64,000 nt of DNA, taken from positions 82,723 to 146,722 of the forward strand of contig CAYJKH010000004.1 of NCBI GenBank assembly GCA_964371025.1. Direction: 5' to 3'. Source of the DNA: CAYJDP01 sp964371025 (GTDB lineage: Bacteria; Bacillota_I; Bacilli_A; RF39; UBA660). Below, in pieces: positions 41,096-50,900 of this stretch. Made by a program: the position numbers and the translations under genes. The notes under the pieces were generated by a model. It was given only the letters and a program-made list of their open reading frames with translations, ran no database searches and was not told where the DNA came from. Every line of letters starts with the position of its first letter. Position 1 is the stretch's first letter.

Positions 41096-44000
41096 TTATT
41101 TTAATGAATTAATTAAATCTTCAATTCTTTTAATTTCTGCTTCAATTTTTGCAATTTCAGTTTCAATTGTTTCTTTAGCATCCTCTGCTGCTGATACTAA
41201 TTTGTCTTTTTCTACTTGTAGCTTTGTTCTTAATTCACTAATTGCTTGATTATGCTCTTCAATTTTTTTATTAAGTTCAGCTTCTGCTTTATCTTTAGCA
41301 TCCATTATTTTTTGAATTTCTGCTTGAAGTCTTTCATTAATTTTTCTTTCTAACTCTTCGATTGCTGCAACACCATCGTTATATGAATCTGCTACTGGGT
41401 TATATCCAACACATTCAGTAATTTCAAGTCCTGCTATTCCTGTATATACCGTTAAACAAATATCTTCATTAGTAGCTTCTGCTACACCATATAAACTATT
41501 AATTCCTGGCACTAATGATTGATATTCATCTGGTACATAATCATCTAAAACAGTATCGATATAGTTAGAATTAACTTCTATATTTAATCTACATGCCGGT
41601 TGTCCTGGCATACAAAATTTTAAATTTTCTAATTGTTTATCAGTACTATCTGTTAAACCTAAGTTAAAATTAAAGTTATCAATTGCTAAAGGTTTAGTAG
41701 TATCTTTTAAATTGAAATCTAAAGCAAGTGTTGGTGCGTCAAATTTTACTGTTACTTTTCTTGTTTCAAAGGCAAAATTTCCAGCTTTATCCATTGTTGC
41801 ATACACTACTGTATGAACTCCTGCTTTTGTTGTATCAATCGTAGTTACCGCTGTTGATAAACTAGTTAAGATATTATTAAAATCTAAATTAGTTATAGTA
41901 TTAATATCCCCTACAAAGGCAAAGTAACCATCTTTTTCAATTGCTGTTACAACACTACTAATACCACTTAAATTATCATTTACTGTTACACCATCTTTAA
42001 GATTAAAGTTATCTCCTACCATAATAGAAGTATCTTTAATTCCTGTAAATGTTGGTGCAGTTTTATCTATTTTAACTTGAATTATTTCTTCAGTTGTTAA
42101 TCCTGCATTATTTTTAGCAGTTACTTTAACATCTGTAATTCCTTCTTCTGTTACTGTTGTTGGATCAATTGAAACAGATTGAATTCCAGATTCTAAATCA
42201 TACACATCACCAGTTAAGTTAGTAGTATCTAAATTAGTTAATGTAAAGTCTTTATTAGTCCATCCATCAGTTCCTAATAAGTTTCCTATAACTCCACCAA
42301 GATTTACTGTTGGTGCAGTACCATCATATTTTAAAGTAACTGTTTTTTCAGCAGTATGTCCTGCATTATCTGTTACTTTAACTTTTATATCATACGTTCC
42401 ACCTATTACTGTTTGAATATAATTTTTTTTACCTGTACTTAAAACTGTATTTGGTTTAGAAATAATTTCTGCACTAGCAATACCACTAGTTTCATCATCT
42501 CCACTTGGTTCAAAGAATAAACCTAGTGAACTATCTGATGATGTATACCAATCATTTTCTCCTAATGTACCTTCAACATCTAGTGCTGCTGTTGGTGCTA
42601 CTGTATCTCTTTTAATAGTTTCTGTTAATTCTCTAGTATTCCCAACATTATCTTTAATAGTTGCTTTAACTATAATATTATCACCGTCTACTGTAACAGT
42701 GTTATTAGTGTGATTAGTTGTAAAGCCATTATATCCAGATAATGTATCAGTTGCTCCTGTTACAGAAATCCCAACATCAGATATATACCAACCTGTTGGT
42801 TCTGTAGATGTTGTTTCTTTTATTTTATTTGTATAATCATATGTTGGTCCAAGTATCCAGTGATTTCCTGTAGACTTAATACTTCTACATTCACCTTGTA
42901 ATAATTCAAGTCCAGTAGACTCTTGATATCCTGATGGACAAGTTGCTGGAGTAGTAACAGTTTTATTATTCATTGTTCCTGTTAAAACTATTTTAGCTGA
43001 CTCGGGTGCTGTTTTATCTAATTTATATTCTTTACTACATGATGTTATTTCTCTATTTAAGTTATCTGTTACTAATACACAAACTTTACTAGTTGCTGAC
43101 TCTTCAGTAATCATTACTGTATCAGTATTTTCTACTAAAGTAGTTGGTGTACATTTTTCTTCTGATGTTTCACAATATTTAATCGATTTTACTCCAATTG
43201 CTGCTTCATCAGTTATTTCTATTTTTACAGGAATATCTTGATTAGTCCAATCATTGTTATCCGCTGATGTTAAATTTAATTGTAAGTTTTTTTCTTCTAC
43301 ATTAGAATTAATTGTTTTAGTTGTTTTATGTCCTGCATTATCTATTAATTCTAAAGTTATACTTTTATTACCTAGAGTAGAAGTATCTAAGTAGTAAACA
43401 TCATCTTTTAACACTACATCACCAGTTATATTTAATTCTTTAACTCCTGATGTTGCATCGAATAAATTTCCATAAAAAGTAGAAATTAAAACTTCTTGAG
43501 TTTTATAAAACTCACTACCTTCTGTATTTATACCTTCACCAATTGTTGGTGCTACTGTATCTCTTTTAATGTATTCTGTTAAATAACTTGAATTATATGC
43601 TTTATCAGTTACATACGCTCTAACCATAATATTATCACCATCTGCAATAACAGTATTATTTTTATGATTATATGTAATTCCACTATACCCAGACAAAGGA
43701 TCATTTGCTCCTGTTGCATAATATACAACATTTGATATATACCAACCTGTCGGTTCTAAAACTGTTGTTTCTGGATTTTTATTTGTATAATCATATACAT
43801 ATTCTCCATAATTAACATCTATAGCGTTAATGCTTCTACATTCACCTTTAGCAATATCAAGTCCTGTTGACTCTTGATATCCCTCAGGACAAGATGCTGG
43901 AACAGTAACAGTATTATTATTCATTGTTCCTTTTATAACAAGTTTTCCTGGATTTGGTGCTGTTTTATCTAATTTATATGAATCAGTACAAACTGGCGCT

Positions 44001-47000
44001 GATTCTTTTCCGTATTTATTTGTTATAGTTACACACATTTTACTAGAAGTTGATTCATTAGTTATTTGTAATCCGTTATCTGTTGTTGGAGTACAACTAT
44101 TTCCTGTTGTTAAACACGTTTTTTTAGTATAATCTGTTTCCGCTGTATTGATTGTTACACCAATATCAGCTTTTGCCCAACCATTGCTATTAAGTTTAGC
44201 ATCAGTAGATAATGTAAATGTTGGAGTAACATCATCTACATTGTAAATTCTTTCATAAGTTTTAGTATTACCAGCATTATCAATGGCAGTATATACTACA
44301 ATTGATCTACCAATTGTGTTTGGTTTAAGATAATATTCACCATTTATTTCTACAACATCATTTCCTGTTGGAATAAATGATTTAATTCCTGATAAAGCAT
44401 CAGTTGCAGTTATACCCTCTAATACTTTTATTTCATCAGATATCATAACATTAATAGTTGATGAGCTATTACTATCAGTAATTACTGGTGCCGTTTTATC
44501 TACTATAAAACTTACTGTTGTAGTGTTTCCGGCTTTATCATATGCAGTTACTACATATCTACCTTCTCCTCTAGTGTTATCCCCAAATTGATATTTACTG
44601 CTTCCAGCATTAATTGGATTAACAATTTTTACTTCTCCTCCATTTACAGTATATTCTACTTTATCTAAGTATTCATCTGTAATAAGTAAATTTATTTGTT
44701 TTTTGTTATATTCGTTAATAACCCCATTATTTTCCGAATTAATTATTTCTGGTTTTGTTTTATCAATCGTAAATTTAACTGTTGTAGTATTACCTGCTTT
44801 ATCAGTTACTGTAATAATATAAACACCATCATATTTAATTGAATCTATTCCTTTAGTATATGGATTACCGTTTTTAGTAATCACTACTGTATCTAAATTA
44901 ATTTCATATATTGTAATAGTTGGTGTAGTATTATACATACCACCATTTGTTACACCATTAATTATTGGAGCAGTTTTATCTACAGTAAAGCTTACTGTTT
45001 TAGAGTTCCCAGCTTTATCATATGCAGTTACTACATAATTACCTTCTCCTCTAGTAACATCTCCAAATTGGTATTTATTACTACCATTAATAATTGGTGT
45101 AGCAGTTTTTTCTTCTCCACCATTTAATGTATAAACAACTCTATCTAAATTAGAATCTGTTATTACTAAATTAATATGATTTTTATTATATAAATCAATT
45201 ACTCCGTTATTCTTTTCATTAACAATACTTGGAGCAGTTTTATCTACTGTAAAACTTACTGTTTTAGAGTTTCCAGCTTTATCATATGCAGTTACTACAT
45301 AATCACCTTCTCCTCTAGTAACATCTCCAAATTGGTATTTGTTACTACCATTAATAATTGGTGTAGCAGTTTTTTCTTCTCCACCATTTAATGTATAAAC
45401 AACTCTATCTAAATTAGAATCTGTTATTACTAAATTAATATGATTTTTATTATATAAATCAATTATTCCATTATTTTTTTCATTAACAATACTTGGAGCA
45501 GTTTTATCAATTATAAAGTTCAAAGTTGTAGTATTCCCTGCTTGATCAGTTGCTGTAATTATATAATTACCTTCTTCTGTAAACTCAAGTTTATTATTAA
45601 TTTTTGTTAAATCAACATTTTTAGTAATTACTAAATTATCTTTAGTTATACTAATACTAGAAAGATTAATTTCTTTAACATTAATATTTACTGCTTGATT
45701 AGTAACTTCATTATTAGTAATTCCTGAGATTTCTGGATTTGTCGCATCAATTCCAAAATTCAAAGTTTCACTAGAACATGTAGTTGTATCTTTACCATTA
45801 TTATCTACTACTTTTACACAAAGAGCTTGATTCTTAACTTCTGCATTAAAACTAACTTTTCTTGGAGTTGTTTTCACATCAATATTAGGAACACAAGTTA
45901 AATTAGTATTAATAGTATTCCCACTATTTGCTTTACAATAAGTTACTGATTTAATTCCTGTATTACTGTAATCTTTAACATCAAATTCTATGATAGTTGG
46001 AACAGTTGTTGACCATCCATTATTTATAACATTAAATTTATCACTAAATGTAACAGTAGGTGCTGGTGCATCAATAGTTATATCTAATTTTTTTGTAGTT
46101 TTATTACCAGCATTATCTCTAACTGTAAATTCAACTTCATAAGTTCCTGCTTTATTAACATTAACATTTGATGCGTCTACTGTTAAACTATTTGCGTTAA
46201 TACCAGATAAACTATCTGTTGTAATTACTTCAGCTAATAGACTTTTATTAATAGCTTCAATAGTAGTATAAATATCAAAAGTTGTTTTAGCGGTTGCTGG
46301 TACTGTTATATTTGGATCTTTTTTATCTATTTTATAAGAATTACTACAAACTTCTGTAGTTTCTCCTACATTATCAGTTACTTTAACACACACTTTATTT
46401 GTACTACTATTTTCAGTCATTTTAACTGTGTTAGTTACTAAATCTTTTTTAGGTGTACAGTCTTTAACTTTACCATTAGTACAGTATAATGATTCACTAA
46501 TTCCTGTATTACTGTTATCTGTAATTACTACATTAAGTTTTACATTTTCATTAGCCCAACCATTTTTATTAAAGATTTTATTTTCATTCCCTGAAACAGA
46601 GAATTCTACTGTTGGAGCTGGCGCTACTACAGTTACTAATCTTTTAACTGTTGTCTTATTACCTGCATTATCATATGTAGTATATTTAACTTCATAATCT
46701 CCCGCAGTAGTTAAATCTAATTTAGTTCCATTAACTGTTTTATTTACTTTTAATCCATTTTGACCATATGAAGTATCAATTCCAGAATTATTATCTGTAA
46801 ATACTACTCCATCTCTTAAATCAAGTGTTCCATTAATATCTACTACAATAGGATCAACTGTGATTGTTGGATTAGTTTTATCAATATTTACAGTTTCACT
46901 ACAAAATACTTTACTACTAGTCCCATTTGTATATTCTGCTTGTAAACATAATTTATTTGCTTGATTATTTTCTTTTAATTTCTTAGTTGCTGCTAAATCC

Positions 47001-47464
47001 GTAGTTGTTTTAGTCGGTACACAATCAACATTTGTTGTTTTACAAAAGTTAACTGATGAAATAACTAAATTAGAGTTTTCTACAACTTCATATTTAACTT
47101 TAACATTATTTTTATACCAAACTTTAGCATTATCTTTATTATTATATTTAAATGCTACTGCTAAGCTTGATACTTCTTCTGGTATATTACCATTATTATT
47201 ACTATCATTTCCTACTGTATTACCCGTTTCTAAATTACCAAAATTAAAATTAGGTAATTGTCCTGCAAATACGTTTGCAGCTTGCTGATTATTATTTTGT
47301 AATAATTCAGTCCCTTCTTGATTGTTACTATCATCATTAGTATCTAATCCATCATTTCCTTCTCCTGCAATTGGCTCAAGCCCATCGCTTGGATTGGCAA
47401 ACGTAAAGATAAATAAACTTAAAAAGATAAATAGTACTATCGCTGTTATTTTTTTCTTACTCAT
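41096..47464 (-). CDS. Giant secreted Ig-like repeat protein (2122 residues)
   Basis: Signal peptide (about 1-24, ending TFA before NPSDG), then an Asn-rich linker. About sixteen to twenty bacterial Ig-like units follow, recognisable by repeated DxxGNxTTxxFxxDKTAP edges. Many units carry paired cysteines. Two near-identical 88-residue units lie side by side near the centre, and a pair of larger units has CPxGYQESTGL and EPTGWYIS. The last 90 or so residues form a charged coiled coil (IEELERKINERLQAEIQ onward). There is no LPXTG or C-terminal membrane helix, so anchoring is unclear. Adhesin or stalk is the likely role. A small membrane protein gene lies 26 bp upstream. Confidence 0.85.
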   Translation of the reverse strand: MSKKKITAIVLFIFLSLFIFTFANPSDGLEPIAGEGNDGLDTNDDSNNQEGTELLQNNNQQAANVFAGQLPNFNFGNLETGNTVGNDSNNNGNIPEEVSSLAVAFKYNNKDNAKVWYKNNVKVKYEVVENSNLVISSVNFCKTTNVDCVPTKTTTDLAATKKLKENNQANKLCLQAEYTNGTSSKVFCSETVNIDKTNPTITVDPIVVDINGTLDLRDGVVFTDNNSGIDTSYGQNGLKVNKTVNGTKLDLTTAGDYEVKYTTYDNAGNKTTVKRLVTVVAPAPTVEFSVSGNENKIFNKNGWANENVKLNVVITDNSNTGISESLYCTNGKVKDCTPKKDLVTNTVKMTENSSTNKVCVKVTDNVGETTEVCSNSYKIDKKDPNITVPATAKTTFDIYTTIEAINKSLLAEVITTDSLSGINANSLTVDASNVNVNKAGTYEVEFTVRDNAGNKTTKKLDITIDAPAPTVTFSDKFNVINNGWSTTVPTIIEFDVKDYSNTGIKSVTYCKANSGNTINTNLTCVPNIDVKTTPRKVSFNAEVKNQALCVKVVDNNGKDTTTCSSETLNFGIDATNPEISGITNNEVTNQAVNINVKEINLSSISITKDNLVITKNVDLTKINNKLEFTEEGNYIITATDQAGNTTTLNFIIDKTAPSIVNEKNNGIIDLYNKNHINLVITDSNLDRVVYTLNGGEEKTATPIINGSNKYQFGDVTRGEGDYVVTAYDKAGNSKTVSFTVDKTAPSIVNEKNNGVIDLYNKNHINLVITDSNLDRVVYTLNGGEEKTATPIINGSNKYQFGDVTRGEGNYVVTAYDKAGNSKTVSFTVDKTAPIINGVTNGGMYNTTPTITIYEINLDTVVITKNGNPYTKGIDSIKYDGVYIITVTDKAGNTTTVKFTIDKTKPEIINSENNGVINEYNKKQINLLITDEYLDKVEYTVNGGEVKIVNPINAGSSKYQFGDNTRGEGRYVVTAYDKAGNTTTVSFIVDKTAPVITDSNSSSTINVMISDEIKVLEGITATDALSGIKSFIPTGNDVVEINGEYYLKPNTIGRSIVVYTAIDNAGNTKTYERIYNVDDVTPTFTLSTDAKLNSNGWAKADIGVTINTAETDYTKKTCLTTGNSCTPTTDNGLQITNESTSSKMCVTITNKYGKESAPVCTDSYKLDKTAPNPGKLVIKGTMNNNTVTVPASCPEGYQESTGLDIAKGECRSINAIDVNYGEYVYDYTNKNPETTVLEPTGWYISNVVYYATGANDPLSGYSGITYNHKNNTVIADGDNIMVRAYVTDKAYNSSYLTEYIKRDTVAPTIGEGINTEGSEFYKTQEVLISTFYGNLFDATSGVKELNITGDVVLKDDVYYLDTSTLGNKSITLELIDNAGHKTTKTINSNVEEKNLQLNLTSADNNDWTNQDIPVKIEITDEAAIGVKSIKYCETSEEKCTPTTLVENTDTVMITEESATSKVCVLVTDNLNREITSCSKEYKLDKTAPESAKIVLTGTMNNKTVTTPATCPSGYQESTGLELLQGECRSIKSTGNHWILGPTYDYTNKIKETTSTEPTGWYISDVGISVTGATDTLSGYNGFTTNHTNNTVTVDGDNIIVKATIKDNVGNTRELTETIKRDTVAPTAALDVEGTLGENDWYTSSDSSLGLFFEPSGDDETSGIASAEIISKPNTVLSTGKKNYIQTVIGGTYDIKVKVTDNAGHTAEKTVTLKYDGTAPTVNLGGVIGNLLGTDGWTNKDFTLTNLDTTNLTGDVYDLESGIQSVSIDPTTVTEEGITDVKVTAKNNAGLTTEEIIQVKIDKTAPTFTGIKDTSIMVGDNFNLKDGVTVNDNLSGISSVVTAIEKDGYFAFVGDINTITNLDFNNILTSLSTAVTTIDTTKAGVHTVVYATMDKAGNFAFETRKVTVKFDAPTLALDFNLKDTTKPLAIDNFNFNLGLTDSTDKQLENLKFCMPGQPACRLNIEVNSNYIDTVLDDYVPDEYQSLVPGINSLYGVAEATNEDICLTVYTGIAGLEITECVGYNPVADSYNDGVAAIEELERKINERLQAEIQKIMDAKDKAEAELNKKIEEHNQAISELRTKLQVEKDKLVSAAEDAKETIETEIAKIEAEIKRIEDLINSLK
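44973..45500 (-). repeat. Tandem 264-bp coding duplication in the giant gene
   Basis: Two consecutive 264-bp segments encode 88-residue Ig-like units that differ in only about two residues. For example, the same ten bases AACTCTATCT occur at 45137 and 45401. A third, diverged unit lies near 44.5-44.75 kb. Confidence 0.85.
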
Positions 47465-47490
47465 AATATTTTACTCCTCTTTATATTATT

Positions 47491-47778
47491 TTACTCTTCC
47501 ATCTTTATAAAGAATGGTCCAAACTCAGTTGCTTTTAATGTTTCTCTATCATACTCATATACTTTATACCCTATACCAGTACATTCCTCTACTGTACCAT
47601 CTTCAAACTCATGTATTGTTGTTTCTAAACAAAACATTGGTTCTTTTTCCTGATTAACTAAAATAAATTCCGTTATCCATATTATAGCTAACCCTGTAAT
47701 TGCTACCCAAAAAACAATATTAAATACCGTTTTCAAAATATTTCTTACATTACTCTCTTTTTCTTCAACTTTTTTCAA
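47491..47778 (-). CDS. Small single-pass membrane protein
   Basis: 95 residues if started at the TTG at 47778, which has GGAGGG six bases upstream; the ATG at 47811 has no such site. One TM (about 19-40) is followed by an extracellular part with CLETTIHEFEDGTVEECTG and YKVYEYDRETL. Two cysteines may form a disulfide. The ATG of the giant Ig-like gene follows 26 bp downstream, so the two are probably co-transcribed. The family is unknown to me, although similar short proteins occur in other Bacillota. Confidence 0.65.
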   Translation of the reverse strand: MKKVEEKESNVRNILKTVFNIVFWVAITGLAIIWITEFILVNQEKEPMFCLETTIHEFEDGTVEECTGIGYKVYEYDRETLKATEFGPFFIKMEE

Positions 47779-47904
47779 CCTATTCCCTCCTTTAAAGTGA
47801 TAGTGTAGCATATTTTCTTATATTTATCAATATTTTTATTAAAAAAAACTGTTTTCATTATAAAAATATGTTGTTTTTTTTGTTTTTAGATTTTCTATCT
47901 TCAA

Positions 47905-47944
47905 AAGAAATAACATTTACCCATATTACAGAGTAAATGTTATT
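47905..47944 (-). terminator. Terminator of the 1476-residue surface gene
   Basis: A 12-bp perfect stem AATAACATTTAC (47909-47920) with GTAAATGTTATT (47933-47944), followed on the minus strand by TTTCTTTT. Confidence 0.8.
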
Positions 47945-47970
47945 ATATTATTTCTTAAAAGAAAGTATTT

Positions 47971-50900
47971 TTATGCCAAATCAGCTTTATTGATTTTTTT
48001 TCTTATTAATAAAATTATAATTATTAATAACCCTAATACTCCACTTATATAATACCAGTAATTATTAGCAGTTTCTTTTATAGGGATAATCTCTTTTTGA
48101 TTTTCTTTAACTTCTTTATCTTTTGTAATTGAATCCAAATTATCAGAATCATTTTGAAAGTTTTCTTTTGAAGTGTTATTAGTTTCTTTATTATCTAAAG
48201 TATCAATCTCAAAAAAGAAGTCATTATTTAGTGAATTATCAAAATACACTAAAGCTTGATTTAGTTTATTAATCATTTCATCTATATCATTTTTTGTATA
48301 ATCACTTTCTAATAATTCTTTAGCTTCTTTTAATACTTCTTCTAAAAGAATATTTGCTTGATTAGTCTTATTATTACTTTTTAATAAGCTTTCTACTTTT
48401 TTTATAACATCTTCTAATTTTGTAGTATCAATTTTATCTACCGAATTATTAAAAATAAAAATTGCTTCATTTATTCTATTTACCATTTCATCTATATCAT
48501 TTTTTGTATAATCATTTTCTAGTAAATACTTTGCTTCTTCTAAAATCGTTTGTAACATTATATTAGCAGCATCAGGCTTAGTACTATTTAATAATAAATT
48601 TTCAATTTCTTTTATCTTATTTTCTAATTGGCTAATATCTATTACATCAATTGACTCATTAAAATCATTAATCGCTTGATTTAATTGATTTACCATATCG
48701 TCTACTTCCTCTTTTGTATAATCACTTTCTAATAATTCCATAGCTTGTTCCACTTTTTCAAGTAACAATTTGTTAGCTTCTTCTGATTTACTATTATCTG
48801 ATAATAATTCTTCTGCTTTTTTTATGATATTTTCTAATTCTGTTATATAAAGAGTTTCATCTTCGTAAAAATTAATTAGATTCCCAGCAATTCCACCACC
48901 GTGAGACTCTGTAAATTCTACTTTTATAAATTTAACTTCTGCTGGTTTTTCTAATTTAAAGTTTTTTAATAACCCATTATTTTCAATATCATTATAACTT
49001 TGAATTTTTGTATAATCTTCTCCATCTAAACTACCATAAATTGTAATTGCTTTGGCTCTTCCTATATTAGTAGGATAAGGTAAGTATTCAAAACGAGTCA
49101 AATTAATATTACTAGTAAATTCAAATATAGTATATTGAGGTAATTCTTCTAAACTATAATAATTAGTATATATATTTCCATCAATAAAGTTTGATCCAAG
49201 TTTATCATCATTATAAGGTTTTGACCCCTCAATAAACTTAATATTTTCAATTAAAATATATTTATCATTTTTATCATTTTTATTTTTGGTAAATTCATAT
49301 TCTTTTGATTCACTTGCTAACACTGTTTCATATGCTTTAACTCTAACGTTTATTAAAGTGTTCCCCTCAAATCTTTGATCACTTATTTTTACCCATTCAT
49401 TTTTATCAATATCATAATATTCTAGTGTTTTACTAGATCCGATTAATCTGTTTTCTAAATCATTTAAATATATATTTGAATCCATTACTCCATCTAATAT
49501 ATCAATTGTAAAAATATTCTCATCGGTATAAGGAAGTCCTACTATATGAACTTTAATATCGTCTTTGGATGTTATCTTTTCTATTTCCTCATCACTTAAT
49601 AAAATGCTTTTTTCTTCAACTTGTGTCCAAGTTAGACCATTATCAAATGAATAATCCCAAGTAACTTGACTTCCTTCAAACTTTTCTGGTGATAACATTA
49701 ATTTATTAGCATCATCTCCATCAAATGAGAAAAGAGCTAAATCAGTATCAACCATTCCTAATAAATATTCAGCTTGTGACTTAATTCCTAAATATTCTAA
49801 ATTATCAGTTTCTGTTACTAATAAATCATTATTTAAGTTAGCCTCTAACATATTATAATATTTAACACTGTGAGAGGATGAATCTTCTATTTTTGGTAAT
49901 ACTAGGTTAAATAAATGATACATTGGTAATGGACTATATTCTAAGGCAATAGAAATTTCTTCTAATAAAGATATATACTGATCATTTGTTTTTGAACTAT
50001 CATTTAAATATAAATAAACAAGTTCTAACCAAGCCCCATAATCACGATTATTTAAAGCTAAAGTATTCCTTAAAATCACTTCTTGTTGTCCTAAATCATC
50101 TTTAAAAGAATTAGTAGCTAATCTATTTAAATATCCTTCTTTATAGACATCAAAGTTATTTAAATTTTCTTGTGATAATAATATATAACTAGCATTATAT
50201 CCTTTTACAGAACTATCATCTCCCCAAGACAGAGGCATTCTTACATAAAATTTATCATGCATAGCAGTTGGTCCACCTTCTCCAGTTAAACCCCAGTTTG
50301 AAACACTGTTATAGATCCACCCCCAAAACATTTTATCATCATCATCATCATATGATGAGAAAACATATGCTAAATGTCCTGGTTGACTAACAGCACTTGC
50401 TGGAACTCCTGATACATTCCAAATATCTGCTCCCGTTTTGGAAATACCCCAACAAATTCCGTTCCCTTCAAAGACTGTCCACATTTTTGGACTTTCATAA
50501 TAAAGCTTACTTATTCCAAACTTTGAAAATTTATATTTATTATCCCATTCGCTAAATTTAAGAGGGTCCGAAAATTCATCTTTATAATAATTAAAATCAC
50601 TTCTATAATCCATATAAGTATAAGGATTTCTTCTACTATTAGGAGTATCATAGTATTTTTCTTCATTTAAACCAGCTGCTTCGTCTTCTGATTCAATATA
50701 CCAATTTAACCACTCCACTGTTTTATCATCTAAATGAGCATTTAATACATATCGCATTTCTTCTACTTCTAAGTTTTCAAACATTTTATTACTGTTTATA
50801 TAAACCCCATCTTCTCTTTGATATCCTAGTAAATTATCTTTATGTAATTTCTTAAATACATTGTATCTATCAATTGGATTAGATACACTAGGATGATCAT

